Assembly: GCA_944472155.2 (NCBI GenBank)
Contig: OX235273.1
Span: 86,856,793 to 86,920,792, forward strand
Origin: Trichobilharzia szidati
Taxonomy: Eukaryota; Platyhelminthes; Trematoda; Strigeidida; Schistosomatidae
Direction: 5' to 3'
Length of the DNA: 64,000 nucleotides
The notes under the pieces are model-generated. The model saw only the letters and a program-made list of their open reading frames with translations, was not told the origin of the DNA and searched no databases. Made by a program: the position numbers and the translations under genes. Each line of letters opens with the position of its first letter. The stretch's first letter is position 1. Shown piece after piece: positions 35,095 to 45,640 of this stretch.

Positions 35095-35515
35095 CTCTAT
35101 TTCATATTTCAGGATTTCATCATCAGCTGACATCGGTTAGAGAACCATTGGAAACCAGCGGGGAGTACCCGACAGCTGTTTCGTCCTAGTTTGGAACTCT
35201 TCATCAGTACTCACACCACAGAGGTTCGGACCCAGCACCTTCCGGTTACAAGGCGAGCTAGCTCGTAGACCATCAAACCACTGGGACCCGATCCAATGGC
35301 CAGTCCATGAATCCCAACTTCTGTCAATTCACGATATAGTGCGACCACTAGCCAATGTCATTGGTGGCAAGTATTTGTCTTCATACGGGACCTGCTGTAC
35401 CCCACTGGTCACGACTTCTCACTAGTACCCAGCTATCTACCTGAATGGGGCCAGTTACTAGGGCGCATCAGATTGATATTTAAGTGTTGGTTTGCAGAGA
35501 TTTGATTGGTTTCAA
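35095..35515 (-). repeat. Family B repeat, near full-length minus copy with tandem remnant
   Basis: From the 3' end (GATTTCATCATCAGCTGACA at 35107) through hammerhead complement (CAGCTGTTTCGTCC at 35172), B box, A box, to the 5' head (TCTCACTAGTACCCAGC at 35422). Immediately beyond the head (35482-35512) the end sequence of another unit follows (complement of CAACACTTAAAT). So the copy is one unit plus the edge of the next. The helix I strand reads GAGTACTGATGAAGAG in the element's orientation. Confidence 0.82.
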
Positions 35516-37084
35516 GATTTCATATTGTTTCAATCACTCAATGGAATCCTTGACTTGCAATCTGTATTCGCTAGCTTCCATAGATAACTCCCGAGGTAGA
35601 TGAAGCAAAATATTGTTGCTGGGGGATTAGACTGGGCTTCAGAAAGAGCAATACTGCATCAAATGATATACAGTCAATTTATTATTTCGATAGAAACTGC
35701 TGTACAGTAAATATTTTTTTAAACAAAGCATTCTAGTAATTCTATAGTATATATAAACATATTTGCTCAGAATAATTCTTTTGATGTTAATATTGTTAGT
35801 ATTGTATTTGGCGATTATCCATTTTCTTTTAACCTAACCATATGTGAATGTAAATTAGATTGCGAGACAGGCAATTAGTTCGGGTTGAAAACTTTTCCAG
35901 TAACTTTGCTTTAGTTTACCGAAAATATACAGTTGATAAGGAATAGTGTCCAATTTACTATTCGATCATATTTGATGAGTACTACTGTGAAATTACTCGG
36001 CGTAAAATCTCATATCTCACTCATGCTATTTATTTCAAAAAGTTATTCTATCTTATTTCCATATACATCTCTGTAGTATTCTCTCTCTCAGACAGTTATT
36101 TGTATGTCAGGCTTCTCAATATTTGCGAGTTTTATTCATTCCTGTCTTTGCTTATCATGTATGTAGCCACTAATCTAATATCTTTTTATGTCTACTAAAG
36201 TAGACAGTGTTTCCAAACTGTTGAGGATATGACTTTATGCATACTTCTCCCTATCACTTCAAATCACTGCATTGTCTCCTGCTGAGACAGATTTCTGTCT
36301 CTACACCATTAAGTGATAGATAATGCATACAATCTCTCATAAGTAATACTATTTGTTAAGCTCTTCATTTGCGAAAATTGAATTCCAGCTTTATTCTTTT
36401 TTTCATCTCTTTTTCTTAGCCTTATTATAAGACTGCAAAGGTGTCAATTTGTTTTAAACTACTAAATTCTATGCAACAACTGTTTATCAAAGTATTGTAT
36501 TGTACTGCTGACATAATTATTACAAAATAATTCTAATGTGCCTTAAACACACACATAGACTATGTGTGTGTGTACATGTGTGCCTGATTAGTGTTCACTT
36601 TGTGTGAAAGCATTCTGATTTCTCAGCATGTGGTTGTGGTGGTATTTTTCTTCATTTGAAACATTTTAATTTTTTTTTTATCCTTCAACAGGCAGTAGAA
36701 AGAAACATCATTTATGCAAACAAGATAATTATTCATCAATAATAATAATTTGTCCACATCAGGTCGTTGATATATATTGGTGGTAGCCTTGCCTTATGCG
36801 CATACTTATCTTTCATAGTTTTTTTATTGGTTTACCTTTTGTGAATTATTGTTGTTGTTACCTTAACATCCAGGGTGAAATATGTTCATTTTGGTGTGTG
36901 TATTAATATTTGTACATGAGATTGAACAGTGAATTGACTTTGTTTAAAAAGAAGCAATACTCTAACCTATGATGAATAATGAATGGTTCAATACTTTTGA
37001 ACATGTAATTTGTGGATATTCTACTTCATGGTAGATAAATTCACAAACTAGCTGATATAGGAGAGAGCTAGTGGATGGTCAAAC

Positions 37085-37410
37085 CAAAACTTGTAATCAA
37101 TCCATGAAATTTTTCACAGTTAGTTCGGACTACTCAAGGGGGAGTAGAATGTTTGGTTAAGGTCTTCGGGATTCCAAGAACAAATAGCTAGAGACAATCG
37201 GTGATATGCCTGGAGATTGTTCTCAATGGTACAGATTCATTCACTCCTTGTTACCAGACATATCCATCAAACCCTATTGTTTTTCGAAGTAACTACTATC
37301 TCTCTTTTTTCTCTCTGTTTTCTTCCTTTGTTTTCTACATCGAGTCTGGTAACTCGAAGTACTGTACTTCTGTGCAAAGTTCCACGTTGAAACCAGTCAG
37401 TCAGTCAAAT
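37085..37410 (+). pseudogene. Non-LTR LINE 3' fragment (GGQTKT / LETIGDM family)
   Basis: The plus strand reads QTKTCNQSMKF, then LETIGDM in a neighbouring frame and QWYRFIHSLL, and continues into a UTR shared with 11900-12000 (ATCCATCAAACCCTATTGTT). No intact frame. Confidence 0.65.
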
Positions 37411-37429
37411 TAACAAACACTTTATAATT

Positions 37430-37560
37430 GATTTATTGGCACTGTGGTAGAGTATAACTCCATTATGGATAAGATTTTATCTTGATAGGTCACACAGTGT
37501 TACACAGTAATATTAACTGATTACGTTTCGAGCACAAATTATTGCTCATAATCATATCAA
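37430..37560 (-). repeat. PLE terminal (pLTR-like) fragment
   Basis: Blocks GGCACTGTGGTAGAGTATAA, CACAGTGTTACACAGTAATA and ACGTTTCGAGCACAAATT, then the hairpin partner TATTGCTCATAATC. Same order as 63548-63690 and 17205-17345. No coding part attached. Confidence 0.7.
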
Positions 37561-37674
37561 GTTACTCACGCAACTTTTTTCTTTCATTTATATTATTAGT
37601 ATTAGTTTTGTTAATTTCACTAATTAGGACTGACAAAAAGAGTATAACGCATATATATATATATATTATTTTCA

Positions 37675-37880
37675 TGAGTTGGTTTGTAAGGATTGGATTT
37701 GTTTTTCTGCGGGTTGGACCACCGTTTGATATCAATTAGAGAACCATTGAAAACCAGGGAGCATTAGATAGTGGGTGCGTACTGCCGATGATTATCAAAC
37801 TAGGATGAAGCAGCTGTCCAGTACCTCCTGCTTGCTTTCAATGGTTCTCTAACTGATATCAATCCGTGGTCAGACTCGTA
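37675..37880. repeat. Family B fold-back copy (CCGTGGTC subfamily)
   Basis: Left arm GATATCAATTAGAGAACC (37729) and right arm GGTTCTCTAACTGATATC (37842) are inverted. The centre keeps a worn hammerhead: GTGCGTACTGCCGATGATTA, helix II reduced, GATGAAGCAGCTGTCC, with GAAA changed to GAAG. The tRNA-like part is deleted. A TA microsatellite follows at once. Confidence 0.75.
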
Positions 37881-37920
37881 TTATATATATATATATATAT
37901 ATATATACATACATATATAT
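37881..37920. repeat. TA microsatellite with TACA interruption
   Basis: About 13 TA units to 37906, then TACATACATA. It separates two family B copies. Confidence 0.95.
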
Positions 37921-37954
37921 GTACGTATTTGTTAGCCAAACCAACTGAAACAAA

Positions 37955-38285
37955 TAAGTGACCAGTAGGGTGCAGCTGGTTGGGTGTGAGGACAAATACT
38001 CGCCGAAGACATTAGCTAGGGGTCGCGCTATGTCGTGAATTGGCAGAAGTTAGAATTCATGGACCATTGGATCGGGTCCCAGTGGCTTAATGATATACGA
38101 GCGCACCTTGTAAACCAGAAGGTCCTGAGTTCGAATCCCGGTGGGTGCGTACTGATGAAGGGTCCCAAACCAGGACGAAACAGCTGTCCAGTACTCCCAG
38201 GTTTTCCAACGGTTCTCTAACTGATGTCACCTCATGATGAAAATCCTGTAACCAATCAAATCCCTACAAACCAACACTCAAATAA
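37955..38285 (+). repeat. Family B tRNA-derived repeat, plus copy with full promoter boxes
   Basis: Head GTGACCAGTAGGGTGCAG, then AATTGGCAGAAGTTAGAATT. The tRNA-like part has A box AGTGGCTTAATGATAT and B box GAGTTCGAATCCC. The hammerhead-like motif is at 38149-38194 (GTACTGATGA, helix II GGTCC/GGAC, GACGAAACAGC, CAGTAC). The end is GATGTCACC then TCAAATCCCTACAAACCAAC. One of the cleanest copies, although three core bases are missing relative to the copy at 21510. Confidence 0.85.
38149..38194 (+). ncRNA. Hammerhead-like motif, core shortened (family B)
   Basis: GUACUG and CAGUAC can still pair, helix II GGUCC/GGAC and GACGAAACAGCUGUC are intact. The core between helix I and helix II has lost bases (GUACUGAUGA), so either helix I or the CUGAUGA core can form, not both. 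Confidence 0.45.
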
Positions 38286-39038
38286 TTTCTGTTAAATCAG
38301 ACTGATATGTGATGTTCCTCAGGTATAGGAAAAGGTCGGAAAATTGGAATTCTGTTAAAATAAAGGACAAGGACTTACTGTAAGTTCAGAAGTTGGCAGA
38401 TGTTGAAGAGTAAAAAAACTTTAAACCAGTGCAGTAGAGTTTGAAACCTATTACCTACGTGTTTTTCTAAAAAAAGAGTGCGAAAGTCTTAATCAAACCA
38501 TCAATATGTCTTGAATCACTAATGAACTTGTCTGCAAACTAAAGTAAATTTATTTATCATCAAATCGGTCTTTTGTAAACTTCTTGACATAAGAGAAATT
38601 TTTATTCATTGTGGTAAATTTATACGTCGTTTCAACAGCTGCTTATTTACTTAAACTACTGGATTGTGACTTTATAAAAGTTTTATGGAAATCTATGAAA
38701 GAATACAACCGTATTTCTCCGGCTATATAGTTTTGTTTTTGTAGGAAAAGCATTTAGAAGAAAAAAGTATGTCTTGTTATACAACTCTCTGTGTTAACAT
38801 TTATGTGTGTATGTCATTCTCTTCAAAGTCGTGAATACTTTTATCTTTCACTTGCTTACGATTTTCATTCTTCACTCATTGTATTCTTCTTTGGTTAACT
38901 TATTTTGTGATGGTTAGTCATGTGGCTTGTTATTTACTTATCTGTTTGTGGTTTAGTAAATTTAATGTTGCGTAAAACATTGTTACATAACAGTTGACAG
39001 CCTTTCATTGAATTTCATAAGTAACCAATCAGTTAAAC

Positions 39039-39649
39039 AGAATAATTCTCTATTTAATTGAATTTTAGATTTTCCCATCGATTGATTGGACCGAAGTACT
39101 CGGTCTCAGGTTGACATATCGGTTTCTTGTGCAGATGCTTCGACAATGTCTGGGCATGTAATTAGAATCTAATTGGTGGATGGTGACTAGCAGTGGAATC
39201 CAAGATGCGCATTTCGTCCCATTTGGGAATCTTCAGTGGGTGTACTTGCATTCCGTAATGAATGATGATGTTCCCACCGAGGCTGTAACCCAGTGCCCAT
39301 AGTTTCAATCGCCAAAGCGTTATCCACTAGACCCCTTGGGCCACGAGAACCACCACTTGTGCAACGGGTCATATTAATTAGTCAATCGACGGCAAAATCT
39401 AAAATTCAATTAAATAATTAATATGACCCGTTGCACAAGTGGTGGCTCTCGTGTCCCAAGTGGTCTAGTGGATAACGCTTTGGCGTTCGAAACTATGAGC
39501 ACTGGGTTCCAACCTCGATGGGAACATCATCACTCACTGCGGAATGCAGGCACATCCAGCAGGTGAGTTCCAAATAGGACGAAATGCTCATCGTGGATTC
39601 CACTGCTAGTCACCATCCACCAATTAACTTCTAAGAATAATTCTCTATT
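39039..39649. mobile_element. Family E inverted SINE pair bounded by one 16-bp target duplication
   Basis: Direct repeats AGAATAATTCTCTATT (39039-39054 and 39634-39649) bound a 579-bp insert. Inside, a full minus-oriented tRNA-derived SINE (39055-39388) is followed by the last 25 bases of a plus-oriented unit (39389-39413) and a plus-oriented copy (39414-39633). The plus copy has A box GTGGTCTAGTGGATAACGC and B box GGGTTCCAACC. Arms of about 210 bases at 39173-39379 and 39417-39632 are highly similar, with an AT-rich spacer. The plus copy lacks its last 115 bases. The short ORFs here are shadows of the SINE. Confidence 0.85.
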
Positions 39650-39974
39650 GGTCTCAGAAACATCTTCCACCTCTAAATTATTTGTATTGTTATTTAGGAA
39701 AACAATTTAAAATTTACGTCTCTCGACACGTAGATCTCTTTGCATCGTGTCAATGGAAGATTAAGATGAGAAGCTAAAATAGACAAACCGTTTTATTTGT
39801 AGAATTTATTACTTGAATGAAGTTACAGCTTATGTGTGTAAATATTATTTACCATAGTTCTGTTAATTATATAACGTTAAATTAAGTCATCTATTAGCAG
39901 TTTAGTTTTTTATAAAAACTTTTTGCCCTGAGTTTACCCATTATTACTATTGCTATTACTGTTATTTTCTTTAG

Positions 39975-40139
39975 TGATCAGAATACACCGTTACCTTTGG
40001 AGTTGCCAATGACTCAGGCTGTACAAACGGCTATCATTCCAACACGTGCTGATATTGATCCAGACATATTTTCTACAATGACTTCTTTACAATGCTTTCG
40101 TGATCAAGAAAGATTAGTTGAAGAATTATTATCTCCAGT
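39975..40139 (+). CDS. BRSK/SAD-1 kinase, exon e (UBA-like region)
   Basis: One base completes the split Gly. The exon then reads DQNTPLPLELPMTQAVQTAI and IPTRADIDPDIFSTMTSLQ, and ends CFRDQERLVEELLSP with two bases of a split Val. DIDPDIFSTM.SL.CF matches the family's UBA-like domain just after the kinase domain, which in AMPK-related kinases contacts the kinase and helps activation by LKB1. Acceptor TTCTTTAG, donor GTAAGTG. The stretch between the kinase and UBA-like parts is more divergent, as expected. Confidence 0.95.
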
Positions 40140-41034
40140 GTAAGTGCATATATTTTCTATTTTTAACTACTCTTATTATTTGTTTAGTCAGTATATAATT
40201 TTTGCCTCAGTTTATACTGTAATAATAACTACTGTGTTTTCAAATGGCTTAAAATAAAAATCACTAAATATTTAATCCCAGTGATGATGGGATAATAGAA
40301 ATCAGGCAGATACAATTGCCTTAAGACATTTATGTCGAATTTATTTTGCCAAAAATTCACTTTCCTCATTCTTTTTCTATCTTTAAAATCTCATGTGAAT
40401 TATTGTAATTAATTAATTCACTTACATATTTTTTTAAATATCGTAATTGGTTATTTCCTCTTTTTCGCTTGAAATTATTTATCCGCCATTTTTGCTTCTT
40501 TATCTTCCCGAAGAAAAAGCCTATACATTTCTGCAAACAAGCATCAATAATGTTCATGTCATTCATTATAAGTCTATAACTTCATTTTTCTCCTTCTGTT
40601 TTTCTATATAAAGTCATTTATATTTTTTCTTGAAACTGATTGCATATTTATTTGAAGGTACTAGTTAAGTGGTGACTTGTAGTACAATCAAGCATACGCA
40701 TCACGACGACTTATTCAGGGACTATCCAATTGGAAGTCCCTGCATTTCACTAGGTGAGATTGCATTTCTTTTTCCCGTTGAAATTAAGTGTCAGAAAGTT
40801 GTCAAATGAGATACTGAACTAACTAGCATCCCACTGTTAGCTATCATCAAATAAACAAATTCAAGTTAGAAATCAAAGAAACAGTAAGGTAGGTATCCTT
40901 TCAAACAGCCAAAAATGCCTATCATTTCGATTTAGAACGAAATAGTATCAAAGCTGATTGATGTTTGTTGACCAGTGATGTCGTGTGAACGAAGTTAAAA
41001 CTTTTAAATTACTTATATGCTTCAAAATGCAATT

Positions 41035-41335
41035 TATCTTTGAATCAAAGCTTATTGATACCATTGTAACGGTAAAATGTATCTCTGTATAGCCGAATTA
41101 TGTACACCTTGTCTTCAAATCACCATTTGCACAGATCTTCCATGTTGTGTCTACTTCTGGCCTTCATATTGCGTGTGTTTCTGTGTTCCTTTCAAGTCTT
41201 TCATGTATCTTCGCAACGCTGTATCATTTGCTTTCTCTGAAATCAAATGTATCTCCCTTCTATTTGATGTTTTTCTGCCAATGAACGTCTCTTTATATAC
41301 TACTGATAAATCATATCAGTAGCACACGCTACACT
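41035..41335 (+). repeat. Unclassified repeat U, copy 2 (frame ends TDKSYQ)
   Basis: The plus strand is open from about 41077 to 41322 and ends CISLLFDVFLPMNVSLYTTD then KSYQ, stop. It starts with AATGTATCTCTGTATAGCCG (compare GGTATCTCTATATAGCG at 54760). A hairpin-forming CTACTGATA..TATCAGTAG closes it at 41300-41322. The translations of the three copies are similar and in register. Not recognised. Confidence 0.72.
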
Positions 41336-41825
41336 ATGAATAAAGTTAAAATATTTTGCGTAAAGCTGGAAAACAATCTATTTAAATTGTGAAAAATCCC
41401 CATCAAGACATTAGAGAGGAAAGAACAAGTAGTTCAGCAAAGACAAACCACAGAAAGGATATCTTTGTTGAAGCTCTTGTTCCTTTCAATCCATTCAAAA
41501 CACAATTGTCTTCATAGAATAAAAAAATAGGCCTTGAATTCCTTCAACCACAAGATTACACTATGCAAACTGTGCTTTTGAGCAATTACTTTAAGGGACA
41601 CTAATAAATTTCTAAGCTTTTTTGTGTGACAAGTTGATTAAATTGGGAAGTTTATAGGAGGTATATATCTGCTGGGTAATCTTTGGTTTAGTATCATGCA
41701 AGTAATTATAAAGACATTAAAATTTGAAACTTTGATGCTACTTTCCCTTATCTGACCTGCTAAAATATGGTCAACTCATGACAGTAAATCTCTCGCCTAA
41801 TTCATGTTAATCATCAAGTGAGGCA

Positions 41826-42042
41826 GTGCGTCAGTGGTGCATTGGTAGGGTGCTCGCCAACCACTCGTGTGGTTTGGGGTTCGATCACCGGCTGACGCAC
41901 TCCTAAACCTCGCTCAGCCTGCATTAAGCCCCGTAAAGAAGGAAGGTTGGATGTGAGACTTGCAACTGCACCAAGTAAAAATAAAACTACTGCTACTGAA
42001 ACGTGAGGCTTTGTGCTCCACTCAGAAAGCAAAGAAACAAAA
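41826..42042 (+). repeat. Family A tRNA-derived SINE
   Basis: Head GTGCGTCAGTGGTGCATTGG, B box GGGTTCGATCACC, body GGAAGGTTGGATGTGAG, tail ending in AAACAAAATAATGATGA. The tail is diverged (GAGGCTTTGTGCTCCACTC). Confidence 0.8.
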
Positions 42043-42589
42043 TAATGATGATCAACTACGGCACGGATTTTACGTGTGTATCGCTAACATTCCGTAAAGT
42101 GTTTCCAGTGACTAATATCAGACCAATTGTCATAATCTTTAACATTTAATTTTATTTACCTTATGTGTTCATTTATTTTTTGGCTGAAAGTAATAAATTT
42201 CGGTATTATTCTACTTTTCTTTGTGTTCCATTTTTCTTTATTATATACACAATCTTTATAACCTTTAACTTGTTGCTGGTATATATATATATATTCTGCG
42301 ATTGTTAGAAAGATGAAATTATATTGACCGGTGAAGTTGATGGGAATTCTGAAGTAAAGCATATTGTTAAGCAAGTTGTTTGCATCGACTTTAGCCTGTA
42401 TGCATGTTGGGACAATGATTATTCTTTAAGAAAATACTTTTGCATCACTTTGATAATTAGCTATTACTAGAGTTAGGTTATCTATGGTAATTGTACACAC
42501 TACGCTGATTTGATTACATAATGTTTTTTTATTGTAATTCTGTAATTATAAACTGTAGTATTTCTTGAATATATATAAGAATAGAATTT

Positions 42590-42640
42590 AGCTACTGTGG
42601 TAGGGTATAACTCTATAACAGAATAATTTTATTTCATGTA
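42590..42640 (-). repeat. PLE terminal fragment (short)
   Basis: GCTACTGTGGTAGGGTATAA..CTCTATA block only, similar to the outermost part of 37439 and 63548. Probably truncated by the SINE next to it. Confidence 0.45.
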
Positions 42641-42661
42641 AAATACGTAGTTTTATTTTTC

Positions 42662-42872
42662 ATTCTTTGTGTTCTGAGTGGAATATAGGTTTTCAGGCTT
42701 TGAAGTTTCAGTAGCGATGATGTTGCTAGCCTGACACTCAACGTTCCTTCTTTTCCGGCTTTATTATCGGCTTGTAAGATTAGATGAGGTTTAGAAGTGC
42801 GTCGATCGGGAAGTTAACTGGGATTACATGCGTGGTTGGCGAGCAGTCCCTACTATTGGACTACCGACACAC
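42662..42872 (-). repeat. Family A SINE, minus copy
   Basis: Complement of tail (GAGTGGAATATAGG), body (CTCAACGTTCCTTCTTTTCC) and head (TGGCGAGCAGTCCCTAC..CCGACACAC). The B box is badly worn. Degraded copy. Confidence 0.7.
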
Positions 42873-42939
42873 TGTAATACATACGTTATTTAAAACAATT
42901 AGTTCCCTTTATGTATTTAGATAAAGCAATAAGAAGACG

Positions 42940-43320
42940 TAATTTGTCTGAATCGTGTAATGTATTTGCGCAACACATTTCGAACAATCTGATCACACAC
43001 GGACTTGTCATAGGAATATATATGAAATTAATAGAGAGGTAAGAGGTGAGAAAATAGACTTAGGTCAAGTTAAAAGGACATACTGAAGGTCAAAATAACA
43101 ATGAAGATCACTAAACCAAATAACAGAGGTAATAGTACATCTGCTATGGTATCAAAACAAAATTTACCAAGGAAGCTGGTTTAATGTGATGACGAATTGT
43201 TTTTGAACGCATAAAGGTGGTTTAAACTTTATAATTGCTAGGGCTTCCACAAACTTTAGGATACGCCCAAAACACGTTTTATAGATAGGTTTAAAAGATC
43301 TATTAACCATTAATGTCGTT
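42940..43320. repeat. Unclassified AT-rich repeat, pair member 1
   Basis: Shares blocks with 45290-45640: CAATCTGATCACACACGGAC here and CAATTTGATCACACACTTAT there, then TTGTCA, and a downstream GAATTGTTTTTGAACGCATA versus AAATTGTTTTGTACACACAG. It lies beside a PLE end with a hammerhead-like motif, so it may belong to the same element. Confidence 0.45.
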
Positions 43321-43339
43321 CATAGGACTAATTCATTCA

Positions 43340-43445
43340 TTCAGTATAATGTATATATAATTGTAGAGCCTGATGATGAAGTTATCGAAAAGAGTACTCT
43401 TTGTTCAGTATCCATTCTTTTGAAAATTTCAATGGGCATTTTTAA
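43340..43445 (+). repeat. PLE end with hammerhead-like motif, plus orientation
   Basis: Contains the motif at 43366-43406 and the following CAGTATCCATTCTTTTGAAA, matching the complement of 24870-24960. No coding sequence attached. Confidence 0.65.
43366..43406 (+). ncRNA. Hammerhead ribozyme-like motif with intact CUGAUGA core
   Basis: Helix I GAGC/GUUC (one G-U pair), core CUGAUGA at 43370-43376, minimal helix II, GAAA at 43387-43390, helix III palindrome AAGAGU/ACUCUU, U at the cleavage position. Same architecture as 24891-24931 and 44767-44810. Confidence 0.6.
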
Positions 43446-43807
43446 TCAGTTAAAAATGGTTATATTTAAAGACCTAATGAATTGAGAATTTCTCTTATGA
43501 GCATACGCACATACGATAGAGAAGTACTCAGTGAATACATTTATTTAAAACTAAGAATAATAATCAGACAAAAATAAAGGGCACGCATGTCACTTAGTTC
43601 AATAGGTTCTTCCTCTTCTTTTTTCTTTATTAAAATTTGATATTAAAAGCAACAGACTATTGTGCAAACTGATTCTATTCACTTCAGAAAGCCACATCTT
43701 ATGTCCATATATATCCCTGTGGTATCCTCATTCTTGGACACCTGCTTGTATATCTTTATCTGATACTTTCATGCATTTAATCATCTTACGGTATCAATAT
43801 TTTAATG

Positions 43808-44020
43808 AGTCTTTAGTTCAGAGATAGAATGCCCACCAACCATTTGAGGAAGTCTGAGTTTGACTCCCGGTCGACTCATTTCTAAAACGCGCCTGCCCGG
43901 TAATAAGTTCGGAAAAAGAAAGACAGCTTAACGTGAAGCTAGCAACCCTACCCCCACCCTATCATTACTGAAACTTCAAATCTTGAAGTCCCACTCGCAA
44001 CGCAAATCGATGATAAAAAA
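43808..44020 (+). repeat. Family A SINE, degraded
   Basis: A-box remnant AGTTCAGAGATAGAATGCC, B-box-like GAGTTTGACTCCC, body AAGACAGCTTAACGTGAAGC, tail TCTTGAAGTCCCACTC. Strongly diverged. Confidence 0.6.
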
Positions 44021-44699
44021 GAGCACATATATAAGGTAGCAGAAGATTTAAAACTTCGGAACTTCTCCATTTTGTTTACAAAGGAATAAGCGTGTTTTTA
44101 GGAGAAATTTTTTTTAAAATGGTAGTCAAATGTCAAGTTGAATAAAATACTGAATAACAAATTTGGAAAAAAAACCGGTACACTTACCTTCCTCAGTAGT
44201 AAAATGGATCGGATAAAATAGTTTATTCTTACAAAACCAATAACAGATTGATAAAAATCCATAGTTACTATAATTTTTCTTTGTTGTTGTTGTTGAATAA
44301 ATATGCTTGTCACGCAAACATATGGTAACTCGAATGATATCAAGTATGATTTCTCAGTTTAAACTCAATAGAATATTTAAATGTTATTGTAAAAAGGAGA
44401 ATTTGTTTTCAAAAAGAAAACTATATTGATTGTTAGTTTTTTATGTGGAAAAAAAACGTATTGATTGATTTTTCCCGTTAGGAATTTCGTCAAAAAAGAA
44501 ATCTAAAACAATATCAAAAGTCTGAATTAATTTCATATTAGAAAATTGAATGAAATAAATTGATAAGTTGATATTTTGCAATATCTTTGTGCTTATAAAA
44601 TCAATAACTGATTGTAGGAAGTCCAATATATAGATGCAGGGTGTTTCGCATATATTAAATAAAGTGTCTAGTAAGAAGTTTTGTTTCATTGTTAACTTA

Positions 44700-45190
44700 A
44701 TTTGCCAATCAATATTAACTAATTTAAAATGCCCATTAAATTTATTTTCGCCGAAGAATAGTTACTCAACAAAGAATATTCCTTTCGATAACCCCTTCTT
44801 CATCAGGTTCTACAGTAACATATACATGTTAGTGGACGAATTAGTGTTATTAACAACATTAATGTTGTTTAAATAACATCGAATCAATAATAATAATAAC
44901 AATGGATCATAGTTCGATAGCATCAACATAACAATACACTGAATGAATATCAGAGAGATTAGGAAAGATAATAGTACAAATTCATGAATTTATAGTCTCC
45001 ACTGAAGGCTGGCCAGGGCAGTATAGTGGTGGGCGGACTTGCTTCTTCTGCACACAGAACACCAGTTGTTTAAGGTGAATCGCGACAGCCTCAGCTGTTT
45101 GGAATATACGGTACCTGGCTTTAATTCATTCACTATTGTGTATATATAACTATAGAACCTGATGATGAAGTTATTGAACCATTCTTTTGA
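44700..45190 (-). mobile_element. PLE remnant bounded by inverted hammerhead-bearing ends
   Basis: The left end (44767-44810) has the hammerhead-like motif on the minus strand. The right end (45140-45180) has CTATAGAACCTGATGATGAA on the plus strand, a worn second copy in the opposite direction. Between them the minus strand shows a PLE C-terminal remnant (a QLVFCVQKKQV-type run near 45050). PLE copies often have terminal repeats in inverted orientation, which fits. Confidence 0.65.
44767..44810 (-). ncRNA. Hammerhead ribozyme-like motif with compensatory change in helix III
   Basis: Core CUGAUGA intact, GAAA intact. Helix III is AGGAAU/AUUCUU, against AAGAGU/ACUCUU in the other copies: one G-C pair has become A-U on both sides, and one A-U has become G-U. 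Helix I is GAAC with GUUG (three pairs). Confidence 0.6.
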
Positions 45191-45289
45191 GAGAAAAAAT
45201 CAATATTAGTTAGAGAACGATTCGAATACTAGATAATTTGGATAGCGTTGTTATTAGAAGATTGAGTTTATCTGAGAGGGAAAAAGTGA

Positions 45290-45640
45290 TGCCTTTGAGG
45301 AATACATTTTGAGCAATTTGATCACACACTTATTTGTCAAGTCAATTTATATGAAAAATTGTAGGCTAATTAAAACAGACAAAGTGATAGGGGATTTAAG
45401 AGCTAGGAGGATAATAATTACTAAAGTAGGTTAAGCGTGTAATAATAAATTGTTTTGTACACACAGTGGTGAGGCGGATGTATGCCTAATTTTACGGATA
45501 GCTATCATCTGAGTGTATTTCATTATGCACCCTTAACCGTTCTTATAGATCATCCTGGCACTGTTTTGATACCAATCTGGTGATTCATTTGAATTAAGTG
45601 TTTTTCTAGAGGCGAAGTTTGTAATCTGCTAACTGCGTTT
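45290..45640. repeat. Unclassified AT-rich repeat, pair member 2
   Basis: Diverged match to 42940-43320 (see there). No coding potential seen. Confidence 0.4.

Larger units (their letters stand above)
22517..39974 (+). other. Intron 4 of the visible gene part (17,458 bp)
   Basis: The largest intron seen (GTAAGTAA donor, TTTTCTTTAG acceptor). It carries the PLE at 22667-24184, a hammerhead-bearing PLE end at 24830-25390, families A, B, C and E, two LINE families and the unclassified repeat, all listed separately. I recognise nothing in about 24190-24820, 25400-26010, 26250-26690, 27140-28030, 29300-30230, 30520-30700, 30960-31800, 32170-32390, 32790-33130, 33440-33660, 34290-35090, 35520-37080, 38290-39035 and 39650-39970. 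Confidence 0.88.

Noticed and set aside
38075..38148. Candidate true tRNA gene in family B
   Set aside because: Looks like a tRNA over A and B boxes, but is part of a 412-bp repeat with many copies and leads straight into the hammerhead-like motif.
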